In this document: positions 19,090 to 29,120 of the stretch, in pieces
Layout: each line of letters starts with the position of its first letter
How positions within the stretch are numbered: the stretch's first letter is position 1
Source of the DNA: Meconema thalassinum
Taxonomy: Eukaryota > Arthropoda > Insecta > Orthoptera > Tettigoniidae
DNA: 64,000 nucleotides
Assembly (NCBI GenBank): GCA_946902985.2
Contig: OX336391.1
Coordinates: 148,689,545 to 148,753,544, forward strand
Direction: 5' to 3'
Made by a program: the position numbers and the translations under genes
Notes under the pieces: model-generated
Told to the model about the DNA's origin: nothing
The model's input: the letters and a program-made list of their open reading frames with translations, nothing else
The model's database searches: none

Positions 19090-20017
19090 GCCCTCACCCA
19101 TTAAAATGGGTATTGCTCACGAGTTGCATCGTCCAGCTAGACGTCACTATCAGCGACTCAAGGTGATTTCACAGGGTGTGGATGAACTTTGGCAAGCAGA
19201 CTTGGTTGAAATGATTCACTATGCTAACGTTAACGATGGTGTACGCTATATGTTGACGGTCATTGATGTTTATTCCAAAATGGCGTTTGCTGAACCTGTG
19301 CGTCGCAAGTCTAGTCCACTAGTCACCAAAGCCTTTCAACATATTATTCAACAATCTAAACGTCAACCTCAGCTGCTACAAACCGACCAGGGAAAAGAAT
19401 TTTTCAACAAGGATTTCTCCAGTTTTCTCAAATCTAAGGATATTCACCATTACACCACGTACAGCAATCTCAAAGCCAGCGTGGTCGAGCGGTTCAACCG
19501 AACATTGAAAACCTATATGTGGAAAGCGTTTACCACTCAGGGCACTTATCGCTGGTTGGACTTGTTACCTGAGTTAGTGTCACGTTACAACGACACCAAA
19601 CACAGAACCATTGGGACCAAGCCACGACTTGTAACTAAAAATATTCCACAACTGGATAAACTGTTTAACCCCGTAAAAACAGCAGACCCTAAACGTCATC
19701 GCCTTAACATTGGGGACCATGTTCGTGTGAGCAAATTCAAGTCCGTCTTCGACAAGGGCTACACACCAAATTCGGGGACTGAACTATTTCGAATTCGTCA
19801 AGTCAACCTGAACAGTCCAGTCACCTATTTACTCGAGGACCTCAACCATCAACCCATAAAAGGCAGGTTTTATCTTCAAGAACTTCTAAAGACAGCGTTT
19901 CCTAAACATTACCTTGTGGAAAAAGTGTTGAAACAAAAAGGAAATAAGCTATATGTAAAATGGTTGGGATTTAGCTCAGCCTTTAATTCTTGGATTAATA
20001 AATTACATGTTGTGTGA
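19070..20017 (+). CDS. Polinton integrase with C-terminal chromodomain
   Basis: An intact 315-residue frame from the ATG at 19070; the ATG at 19106 would also work. The rve-type catalytic triad is D44 (LWQADLVEM), D106 (LQTDQGKEFF) and E140 (ASVVERFNRTLK). An SH3-like region surrounds GDHVRVSKFKSVFDKGY (216-231). The C-terminal chromodomain spans about 280-312 (YLVEKVLKQKGNKLYVKWLG). No HHCC zinc domain was seen. The enzyme would insert the linear element DNA with a short target duplication, and the chromodomain may guide it to methylated histone H3 chromatin. Intact while the neighbouring genes are broken, so the element probably died recently or the protein can act in trans. Confidence 0.9.
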   Translation: MPKLLFKPSPIKMGIAHELHRPARRHYQRLKVISQGVDELWQADLVEMIHYANVNDGVRYMLTVIDVYSKMAFAEPVRRKSSPLVTKAFQHIIQQSKRQPQLLQTDQGKEFFNKDFSSFLKSKDIHHYTTYSNLKASVVERFNRTLKTYMWKAFTTQGTYRWLDLLPELVSRYNDTKHRTIGTKPRLVTKNIPQLDKLFNPVKTADPKRHRLNIGDHVRVSKFKSVFDKGYTPNSGTELFRIRQVNLNSPVTYLLEDLNHQPIKGRFYLQELLKTAFPKHYLVEKVLKQKGNKLYVKWLGFSSAFNSWINKLHVV

Positions 20018-20316
20018 ACCTGTGTGTCTTGTATTTATTTATTTATTTACTCATGTTGTACTTAACCTACAGTCCTATGTACAGTCCTCAGCTATACATG
20101 TATTATGAGCAATACATATTTCTTTCTCTCTTCACCTGTGTTCTCTCTTACACTAACACCCCCCCCCCCCCCCTTCACCTCCCACCACTGTCAAAACAGG
20201 TTGTGACTTGTTAGCTCTTATCGTGCACGTGTACAGGTGAACACCTGTGTGTTAGATCATATTACACATGAACTTGCATTTTCTCACGTATGAAGCAAAA
20301 CAGGATGTGACTTGTT
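20018..20316. repeat. Polinton right-end region with C-run, palindrome and 104-bp direct repeat
   Basis: Holds a C-run (about 20160-20173), the sequence CAAAACAGGTTGTGACTTGT at 20192 repeated as CAAAACAGGATGTGACTTGT at 20296, and a palindrome ACAGGTG-AA-CACCTGT at 20233-20248. The inverted form of its ACACAGGTGTTC motif occurs at the left end, so this may be the right terminal repeat. The large repeat array starts immediately after. Confidence 0.55.
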
Positions 20317-22935
20317 ATGAAAGCCGGATCTAAAGATCCTATAGGCTTTCATATAGCCGTGGTGGGATTTTTCGAGATCTCGGAAACTAAGCGTCGCCCA
20401 CGTTTCAAACCTATACCAATCGAATCAGAGTCGAAATTTTTTTTTTCAAAAAAGTCTGTCTGTATGTATGTATGTATGTATGTATGTATGTATGTATGTA
20501 TGTACGTATGTGCGTGACGTTTTTGCGTTTAGCAAAGTACAGGTCGCAATTTTCAAGATATCGAGCTGAAATTTGGTACGGTGAAATAGATTGGGCCTGT
20601 GACGAACCCTATTGTTGGGCGTTAAAATCGGTCCAGGGCCGGACCTTTTTCTGGGGCCCTGAATTTCATCCTATTTTTTGAATCGATATATCTCGGAAAC
20701 GGCTGGTCGTATCGAAAAACGTTAAATCTACGGGTGTAAGATCTCCGCGGTATGCAACTTTTTTACTCATAATGATTTTTTGATATCTCTCACAGTTTTC
20801 TTTTTTTGGGGCCCTGAAAATGTCCATTGTGCGTGACATTTTTGCGTTTAGCTAAGTACTGGTCGCAATTTTCATGATATCAAGCTGAAATTTGGTACGA
20901 TGAAAGAGTTAGTGACTATGACGAATCCTATTGTTGGGCGTTAAAATCGGTGCAGGGCCGGATCTTTTTGGGGGGCCCTGAATTTCTAACTGTTTTTTGG
21001 AATCGATATATCTCGGAAAGGGTTGATCGTATCGAAAAATGTTAAATGTATAGGAGTAAGATCTCCGCGGTATGCAACTTTTTTACTCAAAACGATTTTT
21101 TGATATCTCTCAGCGTTTTCGTTTTTTGGGGTCCTGAAAATGTCCATTGTGCGTGACATTTTTGCGTTTAGCTAAGTACTGGTCGCAATTTTCAAGATAT
21201 TAAGCTGAAATTGGGTACGATGAAAGAGTTAGTGACTGTGACGAATCCTATTGTTGGGCGTTAAAATTGGTGCAGGGCCGGATCTTTTTTGGGGGCCCTG
21301 AATTTCAAACTTTTTTTTGGAATCAATATATCTCGGAAAGGGTTGATCGTATCGAAAAATGTTAAAGGTATAGGTGTAAGATCTCCGCGGTATGCAACTT
21401 TTTTACTCAAAACGATTTTTTGATATCTCTCACAGTTTTCGTTTTTTGGGGCCCTGAAAATGTCCATTGTGTGTGACATTCTTGCGTTTAGCTAAGTACT
21501 GGTCGCAATTTTCAAGATATTAAGCTGAAATTTGGTACGGTGAAAGAGTTAGTGACTGTGACGAATCCTATTGTTGGGCGTTAAAATCGGTGCAGGGCCG
21601 GATCTCTTTGGGGGGCCCTGAATTTCTAACTGTTTTTTTTGGAATCGATATATCTCGGAAACGGTATGTCGTATCGAAAAATGTTAAATGAACAGGGGTA
21701 AGATCTGTGCAGTATGCAACTTTTTCAGTCAAAAAGATTTTTTGATGTCTCTCACCGTTTTCTTTATTTGGGGCCCTGAAAATGTCCATTGTGTGTGACA
21801 TTTTTACGTTTAGCTAAGTACTGGTCGCAATTTTCAAGATATTAAGCTGAAATTTGGTACGGTGAAAGAGTTAGTGACTGCGACGAATCCTGTTGTTGGG
21901 CATTAAAATCGGTGCAGGGCCGGATCTTTTTTGGGGGCCCTGAATTTCTAACTGGTTTTTTGAATCGATATATCTCGGAAACGGTTGGTCGAAACGAAAA
22001 ATGTTAAAGGTATAAGTGTAAGATCTCCGCGGTATGCAACTTTTTTACTCAAAACGATTTTTTGATATCTCTCACCGTTTTCTTTTTTTGGGGCCCTGAA
22101 AATGTCCATTGTGCGTGAAATTTTTGGGTTTAGCGAAGTACAGGTCGCAATTTTCAAGATATCGAGCTGAAATTTGGAGCTGTGAAAGAGTTGGGCCCTG
22201 TGAGGAAACCTGTTGTCGGGCGTTAAAAACGGTGCAAGGCCGGATCTTTTTGGGGGGCCCTGAATTTCAAACTTTTTTTTGAATCGATATATCTCGGAAA
22301 CTGTTGGTCGTATTGAAAAACGTTAAATATACAGGTGTAAGATCTCCGCGGTATGCAACTTTTTTACTCAAAACTATTTTTTGATATCTCTCACATTTTC
22401 TTTTTTGGGGCCGTGAATTTCATTCTTTTTTTCGAATCGTTATATCTCGGAAACCGTCGATCCTATCGAAAAAGTTAAATCTACTGGTGTAAGATCTCAG
22501 TGATTAGCAACTTTTCTACCCCTTATCATATTTTTATATCTCTCACAGTTTTGATGTTATTAAATGCTTTTGTTTTTTGAAAAAAAAAAATGGGGCCCAA
22601 AGAATATAATAATTGGTAAAAATTCAACTGAAGGTCTAATTGAATTCTACGGTAAATTATCTATAATAACCCGTTTTAACCTTTTCAATAGTTGAATCAT
22701 GTATTTACAGCAGTAAGATATTTTCCATTTCCGAGGACGTCCGGCTTTCATAACCATGTGATGGTGTCAGCATTGCCTAGAATAACATTTTATAATTTTC
22801 CTACATTTCCTCGCAATCTGGTCGAAGGTCCAAAATGCAAATCCGCAGACCTTGCCACAACGAAGTTGTTTGAAATTATTACCCATCTTGCTCGCCGCAA
22901 TGTTGTGCGACCGTCTAATCCAAAGCATGTCATGC
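20317..22935 (+). repeat. Array unit E1 (long head, tail 1a)
   Basis: Begins with the 36-bp hairpin (20317-20352: 9-bp arms ATGAAAGCC/GGCTTTCAT enclosing 5-bp arms GGATC/GATCC). A ~105-bp spacer and a GTCTGTCTG-(TATG)n microsatellite at about 20453-20512 follow. About six 320-bp repeats follow, then tail 1a with AAAAAATGGGGCCCAAAG near 22590 and the inverted arm TCCGGCTTTCATAAC at 22740-22754. The unit directly abuts the Polinton end. Its tail is cut at about 22935. Confidence 0.85.
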
Positions 22936-24868
22936 TGGCTGGTCGTATCGAAAAACGTTAGATCTACGGGTGTAAGATCTCCGCGGTATGCAACTTTTTT
23001 ACTCATAATGATTTTTTGATATCTCTCACAGTTTTCTTTTTTTGAGGCCCTGAAAATGTCCATTGTGCGTGACATTTTTGCGTTTAGCTAAGTACTGATC
23101 GCAATTTTCATGATATCAAGCTGAAATTTGGTACGATGAAAGAGTTAGTGACTATGACGAATCCTATTGTTGGGCGTTAAAATCGGTGCAGGGCCGGATC
23201 TTTTTTGGGGGCCCTGAATTTCTAACTGTTTTTTGGAATCGATATATCTCGGAAAGGGTTGATCGTATCGAAAAATGTTAAAAGTATAGGAGTAAGATCT
23301 CCGCGGTATGCAACTTTTTTACTCAAAACGATTTTTTGATATCTCTCACCGTTTTCTTTTTTTGGGGCCCTGAAAATGTCCATTGTGCGTGACAATTTTG
23401 CGTTTAGCTAAGTACTGGTCGCAATTTTCAAGATATTAAGCTGCAATTTGGTACGGTGAAAGAGTTAGTGACTGTGACGAATCCTATTGTTGGGCGTTAA
23501 AATCGGTGCAGGGCCGGATCTTTTTTGAGGGCCCTGAATTTCTAACTGTTTTTTGGAATCGATATATCTCGGAAACGGTTGGTCGTATCGAAAAATGTTA
23601 AAAGTACAGGTGTAAGATCTCCACGGTATACAACTTTTTTACTCAAAACGTTTTTTTTGATATCTCTCACCGTTTTCTTTTTTTGGGGCCCTGAAAATAT
23701 CTATTGTGCGTGAAATTTTTGCGTTTGGCGAAGTACAGGTCGCAATTTTCAAGATATCGAGCTGAAATTTTGACCTTTGAAAGAGTTGGACCCTGTGAGG
23801 AAGTCTGTTGTCGGGCGATAAAAACGGTGCAGGGCCGGATCTTATTGGGGGCCCTGAAAATCAAACTTTATTTTGGAATCGATATATCTCGGAAACTGTT
23901 GGTCGTATCGAAAAACGTTAAATGTACAGGTGTAAAAATCTCCGCGGGGTGCAACTTTTTTACTCAAAACTATTTTTTGATATCTCTCACCGTTTTCGTT
24001 TTTTGGGGCCCTGAAAATGTCCATTGTGCGTGAAATGTTTGGGTTTAGCGAAGTACAGGTCGCAATTTTCAAGATATCGAGCTGAAATTTGGAGCTGTGA
24101 AAGAGTTGGGCCCTGTGAGGAAACCTGTTGTCGGGCGTTAAAAACGGTGCAAGGCCGGATCTTTTTGGGGGGCTCTGAATTTCAAACTTTTTTTTGAATC
24201 GATATATCTCGGAAACTGTTGGTCGTATTGAAAAACGTTAAATATACAGGTGTAAGATCTCCGCGGTATGCAACTTTTTTACTCAAAACGATTTTTTGAT
24301 ATCTCTCACATTTTCTTTTTTGGGGCCGTGAATTTCATTCATTTTTTCGAATCTTTATATCTCGGAAACCGTCGATCCTATCGAAAAAGTTAAATCTACT
24401 GGTGTAAGATCTCAGTGATTAGCAACTTTTCTACCCCTTATCATATTTTTATATCTCTCACAGTTTTGATGTTATTAAATGCTTTTGTTTTTTGAAAAAA
24501 AAATGGGGCCCAAAGAATATAATAATTGGTAAAAATTCAACTGAAGGTCTAATTGAATTCTACGGTAAATTATCTATAATAACCCGTTTTAACCTTTTCA
24601 ATAGTTGAATCATGTATTTACAGCAGTAAGATATTTTCCATTTCCGAGGACGTCCGGCTTTCATAACCATGTGATGGTGTCAGCATTGCCTAGAATAACA
24701 TTTTATAATTTTCCTACATTTCCTCGCAATCTGGCCGAAGGTCCAAAATGCAAATCCGCAGACCTTGCCACAACGAAGTTGTTTGAAATTATTACCCATC
24801 TTGCTCGCCGCAATGTTGTGCGACCGTCTAATCCAAAGCATGTCATGCTGCGTGGACTCCTACTTGTT
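22936..24868 (+). repeat. Array unit E2 (headless, tail 1a)
   Basis: After CATGTCATGCTG the expected tail end and hairpin are missing. The sequence jumps straight to GCTGGTCGTATCG inside a first-type repeat. Hairpin, microsatellite and most of repeat one are deleted. The tail is complete, with its inverted arm at 24653-24667. Confidence 0.85.
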
Positions 24869-27800
24869 ATGAAAGCCGGATCTAAAGATCCTATAGGCTT
24901 TCATATAGCCGTGGTAGGATTTTTCGAGATCTCGGAAACTAAGCGTCGCCCACGGTTCAAACCTATACCAATCGAATCAGAGTCGAAAAAAATAATTCAA
25001 AAAAAGTCTGTCTGTATGTATGTATGTATGTATGTATGTATGTATGTATGTATGTATGTATGTATGTATGTACGTATGTGCGTGACGTTTTTGCGTTTAG
25101 CAAAGTACAGGTCGCAATTTTCAAGATATCGAGCTGAAATTTGGTACGGTGAAAGAGTTTGGGCCTGTGACGAACCCTATTGTTGGGCGTTAAAATCGGT
25201 CCAGGGCCGGACCTTTTTTTTGGGCCCTGAATTTCATCCTATTTTTTTGAATCGATATATCTCGGAAACGGCTGGTCGTATCGAAAAAAGTTAAATCTAC
25301 GGGTGTAAGATCTCGGCGGTATGCAACTTTTTTATTCCCAATGATTTTTTGATATCTCTCACCGTTTTCTTTTTTTGGGGCCCTGAAAATGTCCATTGTG
25401 CGTGACATATTTGGGTTTAGCGAAGTACAGGTCGCAATTTTCAAGATATCGAGCTGATTTTTGGTACGGTGAAAGAGTTAGTGACAGTGACGATCTCTTT
25501 TGTTGGGCGTTAAAACCGGTGCAGGGACGGATCTTTTTTGGGGGCCCTGAATTTCTAACTGTTTTTTGGAATCGATATATCTCGGAAACGGTTGGTCGTA
25601 TCGAAAAATGTCAAATGTACAGGTGTAAGATCTCCGCGGTATGCAACTTTTTTACTCAAAACGATTTTTAGATATCTCTCACCGTTTTCTTTTTTTGGGG
25701 CCCTGAAAATGTCCATTGTGCGTGACATTTTTGCGTTTAGCTATGTACTGGTCGCAATTTTCAAGATATTAAGCTGAAATTTGGTACGGTGAAAGAGATA
25801 GTGACTGTGACGAATCCTGTTATTGGGCGTTAAGATCGGTGCAGGGCCGGATCTTCTTTGGGGGCCCTGAATTTCAAACTTTTTTTTGGAATCAATATAT
25901 CTCGGAAACGGTTGGTCGTATCGAAAAATGTTAAATGTACAGGTGTAAGATCTCCGCGTTATGCAACTTTTTTACTCAAAACTATTTTTAGATATCTCTC
26001 ACCGTTTTCTTTTTTTGGGGCCCTGAAAATGTCCATTGTGCGTGACATTTTTGCGTTTAGCTATGTACTGGTCGCAATTTTCAAGATATTAAGCTGAAAT
26101 TTGGTACGGTGAAAGAGTTAGCGACTGTGATGAATCCTGATGTAGGGCGTTAAAATCGGTGCAGGGCCGGAACATTTTTGGGGGCCCTGAATTTCAAACT
26201 TATTTTTGGAATCGATATATCTCGGAAACGGTTGGTCGTATCGAAAAACGTTAAAGGTACAGGTGTAAGATATCAGCGGTATGCAACTTTTTTACTCAAA
26301 ACGATTTCTTGATACCTCTCACCGTTTTCTTTTTTTGGGGGCCCTGAAAATGTCCATTGTGCGTGACATATTTGGGTTTAGCGAAGTACAGGTCGCAATT
26401 TTCAAGATATCGAGCTGAAATTTGGTACGGTGAAAGAGTTAGTGACAGTGACGATCTCTTTTGTTGGGCGTTAAAACCGGTGCAGGGACGGATCTTTTTG
26501 GGGGGCCCTGAATTTCTAACTGTTTTTTGGAATCGATATATCTCGGAAACGGTTGGTCGTATCGAAAAATGTCAAATGTACAGGTGTAAGATCTCCGCGG
26601 TATGCAACTTTTTTACTCAAAACGATTTTTAGATATCTCTCACCGTTTTCTTTTTTTGGGGCCCTGAAAATGTCCATTGTGCGTGACGTTTTTGCGTTTA
26701 GCTATGTACTGGTCGTAATTTTCAAGATATTAAGCTGAAATTTGGTACGGTGAAAGAGATAGTGACTGTGACGAATCCTGTTATTGGGCGTTAAGATCGG
26801 TGCAGGGCCGGATCTTCTTTGGGGGCCCTGAATTTCAAACTTTTTTTTGGAATCAATATATCTCGGAAACGGTTGGTCGTATCGAAAAATGTTAAATGTA
26901 CAGGTGTAAGATCTCCGCGGTATGCAACTTTTTTACTCAAAACTATTTTTAGATATCTCTCACCGTTTTCTTTTTTTGGGGCCCTGAAAATGTCCATTGT
27001 GCGTGACATTTTTGCGTTTAGCTATGTACTGGTCGCAATTTTCAAGATATTAAGCTGAAATTTGGTACGGTGAAATAGTTAGCGACTGTGATGAATTCTG
27101 ATGTTGGGCGTTAAAATCGGTGCAGGGCCGGATCATTTTTGGGGGCCCTGAATTTCAAACTTATTTTTGGAATCGATATATCTCGGAAACGGTTGGTCGT
27201 ATCGAAAAACGTTAAAGGTACAGGTGCAAGATCTCCGCGGTATGCAACTTTTTTACTCACAATGATTTTTTGATATCTCTCACCCTTTTCCATTTTGGGG
27301 CCCTGAAGATGTCCAGTGTGCGTGACATATTTGGGTATAGCGAAGTACAGGTCGCAATTTTCAAGATATCGAACTGAAATTTGGTGCGGTGAAAGAGTTA
27401 GACCCTGTGAGGAAACCAATAGTCGGGCGTTAAAGACAGTAAAGGGCCGAATCTTTTTGGCGGGCCCTGAATTTCAAACATTTTTTTGAATCGATATATC
27501 TCGGAAACGGTTGGTCGTATCGAAAAACGTTAAATCTACAGGTGTAAGATCTCCGCGGTATGCAACTTTTTTACTCAAAACGATTTTTTGATATCTCTCA
27601 CCGTTTTCTTTTTTTGGGGGCCCTGAAAATGTCCATTGTGCGTGACATTTTTGCTTTTACCTAAGTACTGGTCGCAAATTTCAAGATATTAAGCTGAAAT
27701 TTGGTACGGTGAAAGAGTTAGTGACTGTGACGAATCCTATTGTTGTGCGTTAAAATCGGTGCAGGGCCGGATCTTTTTTGTGGGGCCCTGAATTTCAAAC

Positions 27801-29120
27801 TTTTTTTTGGAATAGATATATTTCGGAAACGGTTGATCGTATCGAAAAATGTTAAAAGTACAGGTGTAAGATCTCCGCGGTATACAACTTTTTTACTCAA
27901 AACGATTTTTTGATATCTCTCACCGTTTTCTTTTTTTGGGGCCCTGAAAATGTCCATTGTGTGTGACATTTTTACGTTTAGCTAAGGACTGGTCGCAATT
28001 TTCAAGATATTAAGCTGAAATTTGGTACGGTGAAAGAGTTAGTGACTGCGACGAATCCTGTTGTTGGGCATTAAAATCGGTGCAGGGCCGGATCTTTTTT
28101 GGGGGCCCTGAATTTCTAACTGGTTTTTTGAATCGATATATCTCGGAAACGGTTGGTCGAATCGAAAAATGTTAAATGTATAAGTGTAAGATCTCCGCGG
28201 TATGCAACTTTTTTACTCAAAACGATTTTTTGATATCTCTCACCGTTTTCTTTTTTTGGGGCCCTGAAAATGTCCATTGTGCGTGAAATTTTTGGGTTTA
28301 GCGAAGTACAGGTCGCAATTTTCAAGATATCGAGCTGAAATTTGGAGCTGTGAAAGAGTTGGGCCCTGTGAGGAAACCTGTTGTCGGGCGTTAAAAACGG
28401 TGCAAGGCCGGATCTTTTTGGGGGGCCCTGAATTTCAAACTTTTTTTGAATCGATATATCTCGGAAACTGTTGGTCGTATTGAAAAACGTTAAATATACA
28501 GGTGTAAGATCTCCGCGGTATGCAACTTTTTTACTCAAAACTATTTTTTGATATCTCTCACATTTTCTTTTTTGGGGCCGTGAATTTCATTCTTTTTTTC
28601 GAATCGTTATATCTCGGAAACCGTCGATCCTATCGAAAAAAGTTAAATCTACTGGTGTAAGATCTCAGTGATTAGCAACTTTTCTACCCCTTATCATATT
28701 TTTATATCTCTCACAGTTTTGATGTTATTAAATGCTTTTGTTTTTTGAAAAAAAATGGGGCCCAAAGAATATAATAATTGGTAAAAATTCAACTGAAGGT
28801 CTAATTGAATTCTACGGTAAATTATCTATAATAACCCGTTTTAACCTTTTCAATAGTTGAATCATGTATTTACAGCAGTAAGATATTTTCCATTTCCGAG
28901 GACGTCCGGCTTTCATAACCATGTGATGGTGTCAGCATTGCCTAGAATAACATTTTATAATTTTCCTACATTTCCTCGCAATCTGGTCGAAGGTCCAAAA
29001 TGCAAATCCGCAGACCTTGCCACAACGAAGTTGTTTGAAATTATTACCCATCTTGCTCGCCGCAATGTTGTGCGACCGTCTAATCCAAAGCATGTCATGC
29101 TGCGTGGACTCCTACTTGTT
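24869..29120 (+). repeat. Array unit E3 (long head, tail 1a)
   Basis: Hairpin 24869-24904, long spacer, TATG microsatellite at about 25009-25080, and a 961-bp three-repeat block occurring twice (25396 onward matches 26357 onward). The tail inverted arm is at 28905-28919. Confidence 0.85.

Larger units (their letters stand above)
11216..20316 (+). mobile_element. Internally deleted Polinton/Maverick element
   Basis: The gene set is diagnostic: protein-primed family B DNA polymerase, adenain-like cysteine protease, A32/FtsK-type ATPase, a capsid-like protein and a retroviral-type integrase with chromodomain. At about 9 kb it is shorter than the usual 15-20 kb. The polymerase palm and the major capsid gene are missing. 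Both ends carry short tandem duplications and a shared ACACAGGTGTTC motif in inverted orientation, which may be degenerate terminal inverted repeats. No 6-bp target duplication could be fixed because the right end abuts the large repeat array. The left limit is approximate. Four genes contain stops or frameshifts, so this copy is not autonomous. Confidence 0.8.

Noticed and set aside
22692..22961. Tail-1 frame beginning MNHVFTAVRYF as a conserved gene
   Set aside because: Open in the 1a copies but frameshifted and stopped in the 1b copies; no recognisable domain. Kept only as a low-interest finding for the junction-spanning version.
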